From positions 248,001 through 312,000 of the forward strand of contig NRSV01000035.1 in the NCBI GenBank assembly GCA_002286855.1: 64,000 bases of DNA, written 5' to 3'. Within the stretch, counting starts at the first letter, position 1. Every line of letters starts with the position of its first letter. Below are positions 1 to 9,386 of the stretch, piece after piece. The translations under genes and the position numbers were made by a program. This stretch comes from Bipolaris cookei (taxonomy: Eukaryota; Ascomycota; Dothideomycetes; Pleosporales; Pleosporaceae). The notes beneath the pieces are model-generated. The model was not told where the DNA came from. It ran no database searches and saw only the letters and a list, made by a program, of their open reading frames with translations.

Positions 1-716
1 CCATTGTTCCAATCTGCCAGAACGTCTTCAATAGGTCGAATGGTCTGCACCCATTCAACGTTGTTCGCCTCGACCATCTGGAACTCGATCTCGACAATTA
101 TACCCAACGCACCCAAGGATACCAATGCAGCTCGGAAGAGGTCGGGAGATTGTTGAGGAGAACAACGAACAGCTTGTCCATTGGCCAGTACTATGCGCAA
201 ACTCTGAACGCGATCTGAAAGTAGTCCATGGCTATATGAGCTACCATGCGTCGCTGTGCCAATGGCCCCGGCTAGAGATTGAACGTCGATCGAGCCCAAG
301 TTTGGCATGGTCAAACCGTGGGACTTTGCCTGCAGATTCAAGTTGTGCATGCGTATTCCAGCCTGAACTGTCATTGTTTTGCGCTCCTTGTCGACCTTCA
401 AGACCTGGTTGAAGTCATCAAGATTGATCATCCATGATGAGGTGCATGTTAGGTCTGAAGGCGAGTGTCCACATCCTACGGTAACAACCCGTTTCCGCAT
501 GCGACGTGCGAGATTGATGACTTTCTGAACCTCCTCGAGACTCTGGGGGCGGATGTAGAACTCAGGTCGCGAGTGGAAGGTTCGGGCCCAGGTGTGGTGA
601 ATGTGGGAGTGGGATGCACGGAAAGGGACGCCGGGATCGGTACGGTCGAGCTCTATGGAGAGACGCGGTGGCATCATGACGCCTGGTACACCGCCAGCAG
701 GAGGCGAGCGCGCCAT
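1..716 (-). CDS. ALO1: D-arabinono-1,4-lactone oxidase, N-terminal half (runs off left edge)
   Basis: This frame is open from an ATG at 716 to the window edge, giving about 238 residues with no intron needed. It reads as the FAD-binding half of a sugar-1,4-lactone oxidase of the VAO flavoprotein family. The signature VGCGHSPSD lies at residues 80-88, and its His84 corresponds to the residue that carries covalent FAD in the family. It is followed by the NLGSIDVQSLAGAIGTATHG stretch and by SLGALGIIVEIEFQ. In fungi this enzyme oxidises D-arabinono-1,4-lactone to D-erythroascorbate at the outer mitochondrial membrane (family knowledge). The C-terminal ALO domain lies outside the window. No in-frame upstream ATG is apparent nearby, which supports the chosen start. 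Confidence 0.9.
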   Translation of the reverse strand, partial: MARSPPAGGVPGVMMPPRLSIELDRTDPGVPFRASHSHIHHTWARTFHSRPEFYIRPQSLEEVQKVINLARRMRKRVVTVGCGHSPSDLTCTSSWMINLDDFNQVLKVDKERKTMTVQAGIRMHNLNLQAKSHGLTMPNLGSIDVQSLAGAIGTATHGSSYSHGLLSDRVQSLRIVLANGQAVRCSPQQSPDLFRAALVSLGALGIIVEIEFQMVEANNVEWVQTIRPIEDVLADWNN

Positions 717-1180
717 GTTGGTGGTGCTCAAAAATATAAACTCATGAGACACGATGGTGGCGTACAGTAGACAGAGTTGAGATCGAAAGACTAGTAGATG
801 ACGTTAGCGCAACCCCGCCATGCAGGAACACGCCAAGACATGGCCTGATAGTGGCAGTGGTGTGTGTGCGCTGTACGCCCTAGTCCTGGATTCTGAGGAT
901 GATAGTGCGGAAGAACTTCAACACGGCAACACAATGAGGCTGATTCCTACAAATCTAGCTCGTCCAGAGCTAAAATACCAAACGGCGTCTTGTTGATCGG
1001 CTTCAATAGCGGCTCTGATTGAGCATTTGCATTTTGCGAGATAAATCCGCTATATCTCATGGCAAACATTACGTAGAGCAGATTTACGCAAGACATGTGG
1101 TATGTCGTTCGTACAATAGGTTTGATGTCAGACACAGATGGCTGCCGCGAATTGAGGACGATTGCCCCGTCGCTGGCCAA
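717..1180. other. Intergenic stretch, no supported gene
   Basis: This is the upstream side of the lactone oxidase gene and presumably holds its promoter. A 77-codon minus-strand frame at 947-1180 continues the frame of the adjacent LINE ORF1-like remnant past a TGA stop. It shows no recognisable domain and is probably decayed mobile-element sequence. Confidence 0.4.
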
Positions 1181-1741
1181 TCAATCATGTGAAGGGCCTT
1201 CGGAACTTAGCACGTTTGTAATTACTTCGATTTTTGCCGGGTGGATAGTGCCTCTCGAGGCCACCTGACTCCAGCTTATCGGCTCTTGACGCGTGGGCGC
1301 CTTTATTGTCCTGTCCTTCTTTATCCCCTCTTCCAGGCGTGCCTCCATCGCGTCCAATCTCTGAAGTATAGCCTGTATCCCTTCCTTTCCATCTGTTGTT
1401 TGGCGCGTTTTGGGCAATTTGATAGGGGCCAGGTTCTGGCCCACCGTTGTTGTTGCCGCGGTGAGTTCGCGGATGATATGAAAGAGGTCCTCTTCGCTGC
1501 CAGCATTATTCACACCCTCGACCGCTCTTTTTACTACTGTTTTCAGTATTTGTTCTTGTTGCCTTATCTATTTCTCCAGTGTCTCAATCCATTTTTCCGG
1601 TAGTTCCGGTCTTTTTCCCTTTGTTGTTGTGGTCGCGTCCTGACGCGTCGCAACCGCGTCAGGTCGACCATCTTCTTCTGTCGTAGATGCACCGCCCGAC
1701 ACTGCGAATTTCGCAATGTGAGTAGGTGCATTGAATTCGTA
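1181..1741 (-). pseudogene. LINE ORF1 (gag-like) remnant
   Basis: Reading leftward, a frame open over about 185 codons (interrupted by one TAG near 1576) encodes a charged, partly coiled-coil protein. It carries the segments LDAMEARLEEGIKK and SWSQVASRG. The ...SWSQVA... block after a coiled coil resembles ORF1 of fungal Tad1-type LINEs, which ends in W(A/S)xVA-like motifs before zinc knuckles. The zinc knuckles themselves are absent. It lies opposite in orientation to the LINE 3' fragment beside it, so the two need not come from one insertion. The assignment rests on overall character only and is tentative. Confidence 0.4.
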
Positions 1742-1802
1742 TAGTCTAGTAGGTTAGGTAAACGAGTTTTCGACCAATTTCTGAGACTGTCTAGAAGTTA
1801 AA

Positions 1803-2653
1803 GTATATGCAGACAATCAGGCTGCAATACTTAGACTTAAAACTGCTTCTGATAACCCAGGACAAGAGTGGCAACTTAGATGTTTAAGAGCAGCAAAGAA
1901 ACTTAAGAATAAAGGCCTAACACCCACGATCTACTGGGTACCAGGCCACGAGGACGTTATAGGAAACGAGAAAGCAGACACGCTAGCAAAGGAGGCGACA
2001 AAGCTAGATCCTAGCTCTAGTAGGACTAGCTTAGCTGTTATAGGCACACGAATAAAACAGCTAGGCGAGCGAGAGTGGCTGAGCTCTCTAGAACAATATA
2101 GGAGAAAAGCTATCGCTCTGAACCCTAACATCTATGCTGTAATGTACAAGTGGAAGACCAGAAAGCAGATCGCCACTCCTCCTACTAGTAGAGAGACCTC
2201 TAGCGCCTTCTTCCAGCTTAAGCTAGGCCACTGCTACCTTAGAGATTTTCTCTACAAGCGAGGAAAAGTAGACTCTAAAGTGTGCCCCTGCAACTATAGA
2301 GCTACGCAAGACGCTGCACATATCCTCCTTAGCTGCACGCTATACAAGGAGGCTAGGACGAAGATGCAAAAGGCTAGCAAGGACCCCCTATCGTTAGCTT
2401 TCCTACTAGACATGAGTACAGGCATACAGGCTACTATTGCCTTTATTGAGGAAACTAGGGCCGCAACACAGGCCTGGTACAAAGGAAACTACGAGCCTCA
2501 CCTCGATTTAGATAGCCCCTCCCCCACCTACACCAAATTGATAAACCCACGTAGCTACCTGCAGGCCTTCAGCCTGCACATCTTATATAGCCCTCGGGCT
2601 GAAACAGGACGTTAATCAACACCAACAACAATAATAATAATAATAGTAATAAG
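1803..2653 (+). mobile_element. 5'-truncated Tad1-like LINE (RNase H and C-terminal domain)
   Basis: One uninterrupted frame from 1803 to the stop at 2613-2615 encodes the end of a LINE polyprotein. It begins inside an RNase H domain (VYADNQAA, then WVPGHEDVIGNEKADTLAKEA, with the catalytic Asp and the HxD...N-KAD block). It continues into the Cys/His module typical of Tad1-like elements (GHCYLRDFLYKRGK ... CPC ... AAHILLSC). Everything upstream (endonuclease, reverse transcriptase) is missing, the usual 5' truncation of target-primed reverse transcription. The 3' end is a TAA-rich tail. No stop codons interrupt this fragment, unlike the second LINE at 6.6 kb. The two RNase H domains look only about half identical, so they are different families. 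Confidence 0.8.
2623..2653 (+). repeat. TAA/CAA-rich LINE 3' tail
   Basis: A run of CAA and then TAA units follows the LINE stop codon within 10 bp and ends exactly where transposase coding sequence resumes. This is the expected 3' tail of a non-LTR insertion. Confidence 0.65.
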
Positions 2654-2656
2654 GAA

Positions 2657-3516
2657 CGTGCTAACGGAAGACCCCGTATATTAATCGTTGACGGCTTTGG
2701 GACGCGCGAGACACTCGAGATCCTAGAGTATTGTTTCGCAAACAGGGTTATTTTATGTCGTTTTCCCTCTCAAACTTCCCATAAACTTCAAACTTGTGAC
2801 ATTGCTGTATTTGGCCCGCTGAAGACAGTGTATCGCGAGCAGGTTGAACGACTAGAGCGAGGGGGTGTTAACACTATTGGCAAGGAGCATTTTACTTCTC
2901 TATGCAGCCCTACAAGGGTGCGAGCGTTCATGCCCAAGAATATTAAGCTGCGAGTGGGTTGTTTCCTTTCAATCCAGAAAGAGTACTGAGGACTGTGCCG
3001 AAAACCCCCGTGGAACTGACTATTCCGACAAATGCGGCACCGTATCGACAAACGCCTGTGAGACCAGTAACAGAAGAAGGCCTTATGTCGCTGCAAAATC
3101 TGATCCTCCAAAGGGACGCTTATGCTCTCGACGAAACAAGCAAACAAAGCCTACAGCGGCACTTACTGAAATTCGCTAAAGCAGCCCAATGATTCTTCAT
3201 AAAAGGTGCTCTTCAGCAGAACCACATTCGGCTCTTAATGGCAATTAATAATGATGCTAAGACTCGGCGATTAACCAAGTCAGATGTGTTGGCGAAAGGA
3301 TCCGGCAGAGTGCTAAGAAAGATGCTACCAAAGAGGCTGGCAAGGGGAAATGTGGCCGGAAGTGTAAGAGTACTGCGCTGGAAACAGAAGCAGACCCGTA
3401 AAATGTTGAGGCTGGCACATCGGTGCCGAAGCGCAAAGTTGCGAGAGTGAACAAAGGCAAGGCAGCAGAAACCACAGAAGTGCCATGGAAGGCACCACTA
3501 GCAAAGACGTACTAGA
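2657..3516 (+). pseudogene. Decayed pogo/Fot1-type transposase fragment
   Basis: Conceptual translation gives the second half of a DDE_1 (pogo/Fot1) transposase. The ILIVDGFGTRETLE block is the family's second catalytic-Asp region (usually LDGHxSH, so the His is lost here). QTCDIAVFGPLKTVYREQVE is the third (usually QPLDVxxFxPLK, here with Cys for Leu). A frameshift near 2945-2955 precedes the conserved GLFPFNPERVL motif. After a stop at 3190-3192 the C-terminal tail (INNDAKTRRLTKS ..., then ...VPWKAP) can still be followed in another frame to about 3516. The N-terminal helix-turn-helix half is absent. The fragment begins directly at the tail of the neighbouring LINE, which suggests the LINE landed in it or that a rearrangement joined them. 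Confidence 0.7.
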
Positions 3517-4155
3517 ACAGCGTTGTAATCTGCAAACAGATTTTATTGATAGGTTAACCTATATGGAAAATGAAGCCTGAACAACGTAACGTTAGAGGCC
3601 AAGGCTTGTCCAAGATGCTGACTAGGTTAACATCCGTCCCTGGGTTGCCGGACACCCCATTTGACCGGACAAACTATCTGTACTTTGACTTTCACCAGCT
3701 GTAAAACCTATGTGCAAAATGTGTGGGAGGCTTATTTTGTAGTAGGAAGACAGAGCTATTAGGCACTGGTTTTGTATATTCTTTTAATACATAACTATCT
3801 TTAATGCAACCTTATCTTTCTCTTTCTTACAGTTGGAGACTTATTCATCCACACTAGTTATAGTATAATATCATCCTTTCCTACAGCTGAGCTAGATTTA
3901 GATGATTTAGGACTAGAGCTATACGGTATCATCTACTAGGAAGCTTTAGCAGGCGCTTGAAGCAAATAATATTAGCAGAGGGTTGCTAGAATTGGCATAG
4001 CAGTCAGAAGCTCTTACTATAACAGCATATATGCTCAATATTTCCTTAGTTACCCTAAACTAAAACAGCATCCTGTGTACGCTCATTGATTGATAAAAAT
4101 TGATTTGAATTTGCGAAAATTATTAGCTATCTATAAATCCTGCATACTTCCGCCG
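3517..4155. other. AT-rich spacer, no gene
   Basis: No coding frame can be supported. A GC-richer patch around 3645-3675 (GGACACCCCATTTGACCGGA) may be what remains of the 3' inverted repeat of the decayed pogo element. The matching 5' end is not present, so this cannot be confirmed. Confidence 0.3.
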
Positions 4156-5610
4156 TCAGACAAAACGAGAAGACGTCCCTATAGTATTAGATAGCGCGTG
4201 GTTTCTTATAATTCTGCTACATCGTCCATTGGGAGACCCGTCTCTAACATCGAAAGCAAATCCAAATCTTTGCGAGGTGATATCGTTGATAGCCTTTACG
4301 AAAGGCTGACACACGCTACACATCTCCTGGCTAACGAGGATCAACACGATGCGGAGGCTGGTTTGATACGGGTAGGGAAAAAAATAATGCTCTGTTATTC
4401 CGTCCCACGGAATTCCAAGCTGAGGCAGATACCAATGGATATATCCCGCTATGGCCTGTAGTTCCGCGTGACACGCCCAACCTCGGGGATTAGATCCAAA
4501 ATCGTGTCCTATGTGACTCGCGATACGCATAACTTCTATAGTCCAATTTTTATTAGTTATAACTCCGGCCCCCAAAGTCGAGTGTGAAGTTCCGCTCATA
4601 GTGTACTGAGTCGGGTGCCCATCAAGCTTGATACAAGCCATGGCTTTCGTCGATTTCGGTAGTAGGAATTCCTTGAAACGTGCAGTAAGTCTTAGGATAT
4701 TCCTATCTACCGGACAGATCGACAATATTGCATTATCGAAGTGATGACATGATGCTCCTGGAAGAGTTGGATCCAGTAAACTTTTTAAGGTTCCAATATG
4801 AGCTGGTAGAGTAATATCTTTCCAAATTATATGGCTCATCACATTATCCCATCCCCTTGTAGGAACCTCGAAGACCATGTCGGCCAGATGATTGCATTCA
4901 ATTCCGGGTTCCGTAGATATCGACCATGCCTGAGCTTTGTTGAATACTAATGCATTGGCGCAGATTTTTGCAACTTCGATTTGTGTAGAAAATTCTTTGA
5001 GTGGCTCCGGCTCCCCAGGCTCCAACAAATCGGCTATTTGCTGTCGACAGTTCTTGGATATATATGGTCGTTGGATGTCCTCATTTTGAAGGCGCTCCCA
5101 TCTTTCTCGTTCGTTCCGTTCATTCATTTTGGATAAGTCAACAGCACTGTTTCCATCATTGTCCTCTAGCCAGGCAGCACCTTTGTCTAGGATATAGTTG
5201 ACGCTTGCCAGGTGACCCCACAAAACAGCCTCCATAAGAGCCGTTCTTCCATGGTGGTTTTGGGCGTCGATGTCTGCGCCAAACTCTAGAAGCAATTCAA
5301 CTATTTTGGGTATTCCTCTTGATGCAGCACAGATAAGAGCCGTGTTCCCGTTCTTGTCAACCCAACTAAGGAAGAGTTCTGGATTTTTTGTTTCCTGGAG
5401 GTATTTTTTTACATGGTCGTATTCTCCCTTCATGCATGAATCCAGGAGTGCGTATGGATATTCGGCTTCAACCGGGATTTGACTCCAGAAACCAGAAGTC
5501 TCCTTCGCATTTTCAATTCGTCCGTCAAGCTTCAAGTTTTTCAATCTTTTCGAGAGGGCTTTGCACAAGATTTCATGCTTGGGGTTTCCTGTAATCAGGG
5601 GGGCTGACAT
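4156..5610 (-). CDS. Ankyrin-repeat protein with C-terminal zinc-dependent deaminase-like domain
   Basis: Intronless, 484 residues, no internal stops. Residues about 85-165 hold two to three ankyrin repeats (DKNGNTALICAASRG..., NHHGRTALMEAVLWGH..., followed by DNDGNSAVDLS). The C-terminal third carries the two hallmarks of the cytidine-deaminase-like superfamily: HAE at 381-383 (zinc ligand His plus catalytic Glu) and a C-x-x-C at 431-434 preceded by a hydrophobic strand (RIVLILVSQEM). Spacing and the Ser-x-x-x-C-x-x-C style resemble the OTT_1508-like deaminases described in bacteria and fungi as toxin or effector-type nucleic-acid deaminases. That subfamily call is inference. There is no signal peptide, so it probably acts inside the cell, with the ankyrin repeats as a target- or partner-binding module. 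It sits between decayed transposons yet is itself intact, suggesting selection or recent arrival. Substrate unknown. Confidence 0.75.
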   Translation of the reverse strand: MSAPLITGNPKHEILCKALSKRLKNLKLDGRIENAKETSGFWSQIPVEAEYPYALLDSCMKGEYDHVKKYLQETKNPELFLSWVDKNGNTALICAASRGIPKIVELLLEFGADIDAQNHHGRTALMEAVLWGHLASVNYILDKGAAWLEDNDGNSAVDLSKMNERNERERWERLQNEDIQRPYISKNCRQQIADLLEPGEPEPLKEFSTQIEVAKICANALVFNKAQAWSISTEPGIECNHLADMVFEVPTRGWDNVMSHIIWKDITLPAHIGTLKSLLDPTLPGASCHHFDNAILSICPVDRNILRLTARFKEFLLPKSTKAMACIKLDGHPTQYTMSGTSHSTLGAGVITNKNWTIEVMRIASHIGHDFGSNPRGWACHAELQAIAGYIHWYLPQLGIPWDGITEHYFFPYPYQTSLRIVLILVSQEMCSVCQPFVKAINDITSQRFGFAFDVRDGSPNGRCSRIIRNHALSNTIGTSSRFV

Positions 5611-6590
5611 CGCCGAATTGAATAGTAGGGTATCTTCAAAGCGGTTTTGGACTCGAAGTGTACTAATAAAGATATCTCAAACGAAGTATTGTATTGCAAT
5701 GAATGTCTAAGGTAGTTAGATTTGATATCAAAGAGTGCAAAAGGCAGTCGATACCTGTCTCTTATCAGGGCGGGGTAAGTCGTGGCTTGACTAGAAACGT
5801 CACTCACTGCACTAAACTTTGAAGCCTGCACCGCTAATTAAAGCATACCACGTCGCCTAACTCAGAGATGCTGTAGTCAGCCAGTCACAATCTAACATGT
5901 TTGACCATTCGAGAAGGGCGCCGAGGTCAACATGCAGGGTGGAGAGTACGGCAATGCGCTCCAGGCAGTTTCGTACAGAGGTTACGAGGGACGGATGTTA
6001 GTCAGCTCATCATGTGATGTTGTCAACACAGCCATAGGCTTGAACAGCCACGACGGCTGCTGACGTAGAATACAGTACACGGAGAAAGACGTTTGGGGTT
6101 AGTGTTATACTGACTAGAAATAGAAGCGGCTTGATCCAAAGTACCGACCAGGGTGGCAATAACGCATGAATATACGCGCTACAATCACCACAGGGCTAGT
6201 ATGGAATTTCGATTTGCTGTGATAACCTTCGGAAACCTAGAAAAAGTATCCTACAAGGTTAAGTGGCTAGCAGAGCCAATGGTGGTGTTGTACGGCGTAG
6301 GCCTAGATTATCACTCAAGAAGTAGGCTCCTTACGATCAGGCGCGAATGCATCAACGCTGCGTATTTTTTGTATTCATTAGGACGAGAGCTTGCTATTGT
6401 AGGCTTAGAAAATTACTACTAGCAGACTTTTGAAGATTTCCATACGCCTAGAATATAAAAGCCTCTTATCCTTAAAGTACCTACTCATTGTCTCGCGACG
6501 GGGTGCGTCTCGCTACTCAGGGACAGACATTATTCATTAAGCTCAAGGTCATTTAATATCTCTTCTAGTATCTTTAAACATGAGACATTA
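5611..6590. other. Spacer upstream of the deaminase gene; orphan ORF only
   Basis: The first ~220 bp should hold the 5' leader and promoter of the ankyrin-deaminase gene. A frame at 6153-6422 (+) could encode 89 residues. It has no recognisable motif, no signal peptide and no neighbour support, so it is not called a gene. No other structure is evident. Confidence 0.35.
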
Positions 6591-8130
6591 TTGACATAAA
6601 AGTATCTCTAGATAAAGAAGCTGTCATAAAACTGCCTAAATTGCTTGATAACACTAAGAAACAATCAAAACTATCACAACTATATCAAGCATGCTTTGCT
6701 AGCATTGCAGATTATGGGTCGCCAATCTACTGGCGAAACCAGAGCTTTATTAAAGATCAGCTTCAGCCGCTGCACAACGCAGCTTGCAGAAAGGGACTAG
6801 GAGTGTTCAAAACAGCTCCAGCTATCCCAACAAGTATCGAAGCTAGCTTGCCGTCACCAGCGCTACGGCTAAGCTAAATGAATCGAAAATACGCTCTGCG
6901 AGCTATACAACTAGCTCCAACCCATCCAATTACAAAAGCTATTGCAAGGCTACAAAAAACAACCCTGCAACTATCAAAAAACCCAAACAAGACCAGACAA
7001 CTACGGACTATCACGAGCTCCATCCCATCTACCCAAGAGATAGAAGAGATCATTCCATATCGGTTCAGACCATAGGATTCTCTTAACTACAACATCTCTA
7101 TATCAAAGAAATCTAAAGAAGAAGAGGCAGCCGCGCAGAAGGATTATATCCAAACGATAGAGGATAACTCTATAGTAATCTACTCAGATGCCTCCAAAAC
7201 GAAAGACGGAGATGGGAGAGGAGTAGGCCTAGCAGTCTACAACCTAAACCAAGAAGAAACACACGCAGAGACAAAGAATATAGGCGAGAACCAACTCGTT
7301 TATAATGGAGAGCTTAAAGACATTACAACAGCCTTTGAATACGCTGCTAAAACTGCTGCTAAAGACCAAGATATCCACGTCTACGCTGACAACCAAGCTG
7401 CGATCTATAGGCTCCAGAGTCTATCAGATAAGCCTGGCCAGCAGTGGGTAATTCGGTGCCAAAAAGCAGCCAAAGCTATCCTAAACAGAAAAGCAAAGAT
7501 CTTCTTGAAATGGGCGCCAGGCCATACAGATATCGAAGGAAACGAAAAAGCAGACTCCTTAGCAAAGGAAGCTACAAAACAAACACCAAAAAAGTCACAA
7601 ACAAGCCTAGCCTTCCTGGGCACCAAGATCAAGCTCCTCTAACGAGCTAGCCAAGCAGAAGAGTAGAGAAAGTACAGGGAAAAAGCAAGAGAGAAGAAGA
7701 CCAGCTACGGAGCTACCTTCGATCTAAAGCTCAAAAACCAACTAGCAATCCCTAGAGGCACGAAAAGAGATATTTTAAGCTATTTCTACTCTATTAAGAT
7801 AGGACACGGATACTTCAACTCCTACCTGAAGAGAACTAACAGAAGAGAAACAGATCTCTGTAGCTGCGGGAGACCGCAAACAGCAGAGCATCTACTTATA
7901 TACTGCGGCTTCTACAGCGCAGAAAGAAACCAGCTAAAAAAACTCTAGACCGGAAAGTACTCAAACTCCCACTTCTACTCCATACTACAAGCGGTATAGA
8001 AGCTACTTTGGCTTTCATTACTAGCATGAGGATAGGAACAAGAAAGTGGCACCTCGGCCAAGAAGGATAGAAAGAAAAACAAGAGAAACAACAACAAAAG
8101 AAGAAAAATAAAGAAGAATTTGATTTGATT
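6590..8130 (+). mobile_element. Second LINE remnant (RT thumb, RNase H, C-terminal domain), stop-riddled
   Basis: Translation gives, in order: the C-terminal part of a reverse transcriptase (LYQACFASIADYGSPIYW ... LGVFKTAPAIPTSIEASL); an RNase H domain (IVIYSDASKTKDG with the first catalytic Asp, then VYADNQAA and WAPGHTDIEGNEKADSLAKEA); and the Tad1-like Cys/His tail (GHGYFNSYLKR ... LCSCG ... AEHLLIYC). At least six stop codons interrupt it (near 6876, 7073, 7640, 7665, 7948 and 7998). In nearly every case the expected residue is Gln or Trp, so the stop can arise by CpA-to-TpA change on one strand or the other, as RIP does. The 5' end is truncated in the RT. The true 3' end is unclear: coding similarity fades near 8130, and an (AAT)n run lies at 8653. 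Confidence 0.8.
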
Positions 8131-8223
8131 TTATTAGCGCTATTTCCTTTCCCCCAAGAGAGCCCGCTGGAAGGTAGCCTAGCTGCCCTACATCTCTCCC
8201 TGTTACCAAACTGCTCTTTAGTG

Positions 8224-8497
8224 TAAGAGGCTGAAGCCTTCATTGGTAGTACTTGGCCTGTAGCCTTCGTGATAGCTAGCCGGGATAGACTGGACGGCCT
8301 TTGGGTAGCTCCTTGATAGCGCACGTGATGGAATCTCGGATCCTGCTCACCGCCTAAGCAGCGCTCAGACGCTTGGCATGACTTTCCTCCGAATGGGTAG
8401 ATAAATGACCGCACAAAGAGCTAGACAGCTCTTTATCGAATTCATCATCGTTTACCTTGCACTTATGGTCAATCCATCGCACCCTTACATTTAGCAC
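8224..8497 (-). repeat. Dispersed repeat, copy A
   Basis: The reverse complement of this segment matches 34033-34310 at roughly 90% identity with only a few small indels. The match includes the uninterrupted GGTGAGCAGGATCCGAGATT block and the CCAAGTACTACCAATGAAGG block. Similarity ends abruptly at CCTCTTA on one side and near GTGCTA on the other. In one frame both copies read through a similar peptide (KVNDDEFD..., then ...LSTHSEESYAKRLSAA) and share the same TAG, so it may be a fragment of an older mobile-element gene. I do not recognise the family. Confidence 0.75.
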
Positions 8498-9386
8498 CAG
8501 GCGTCTAGAAAGCTAGCAATAGCTTAGCTAGTCAAAGGCCGAAGCACCACAGTCACGCAATACAGCACAAAGTACCAAATTGTAACTAGTTAGATAGAAC
8601 GGCCTTTGGCCAAAGTCTTACATAGCCAACGGCTGATACAGGACTATAATGGAATAATAATAATAATAATAATGAAATCCATCCATCCTTATATCCTCAT
8701 TGCTTCCAGTCCTGCCATCACTGCCATCAGGACCTAATCCTTGTCATGCCTGATGTCTCTGATGGTTGCCATCACGTATTTTCTGCCATCAGGCATTAGC
8801 GCCTGATGGTTGGCCTTGGCGTGATGGCAATCCCGTGATCCTCGCCCCGCAGCGATCATTACCTTCTGATGTGGACGTCCCTCGGCTTGCCGCCTTCTCG
8901 TCTTCAGTCAAGGAGAGAAACTTCCTGTTACATGTAACATTCTTGATGCATGTACCCCAGATGACGCTAACGCAATAGCCAACGCCCACGAACCCAAGGG
9001 CGTTTGTTTACCGGCTACTTTCTTACTATTTGTAACGTTGGCCATGTGGAGTGGCTTGCAGATCTTCTGGTCATGTATCGTTGTAGAGGGAGGAAAAGAG
9101 GAGAAACTGGCATGATTGATCCATAGTAGCACGCTACACGTAGAGACAAGCCTTGGTGGTGAGATCGACACGGTTGGCGGTGCGACTGAGCCACGCTGTA
9201 ATTGTAACAGGTGTTTGAGCCGTGATTGTCTAAAGGAAGTGTGGAAGGGAGGTGAATCTTATTAGAGAACAGCCAGGAATTATGATGAGAGTGTGTTGAT
9301 GTCACTGGGGAAGTACAAGCTATCGAGATGGACTACGGCATGTTGCTCGTAAGTGAGGAAATACTTATAATCGAACACTCTGTAAA
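8498..9386. other. Non-coding stretch with (AAT)n and a TGCCATCA motif cluster
   Basis: The stretch holds an (AAT)7-like run at 8653-8673, possibly a LINE tail. A cluster of TGCCATCA octamers follows at 8713, 8722, 8767 and 8784, with the reverse complement at 8822, including a perfect 9-bp hairpin at 8786-8809. The last 300 bp are the presumed promoter of the superoxide dismutase-like gene. Frames here on either strand look random. Confidence 0.5.
8653..8673 (+). repeat. (AAT)n microsatellite
   Basis: About seven AAT units. It could be the 3' tail of the LINE remnant upstream, with repeat copy A lying inside that element's 3' UTR. This is inference from resemblance to the tail at 2623-2653. 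Confidence 0.6.

Noticed and set aside
6153..6422. 89-codon orphan plus frame between the deaminase gene and the LINE
   Set aside because: No domain, no promoter or splice signals that stand out, and flanked by decayed elements; kept only as a note in the spacer entry.
8651..8840. Clustered short repeats considered as a CRISPR array
   Set aside because: Spacing is irregular, units are 8 bp, and the organism is a fungus.
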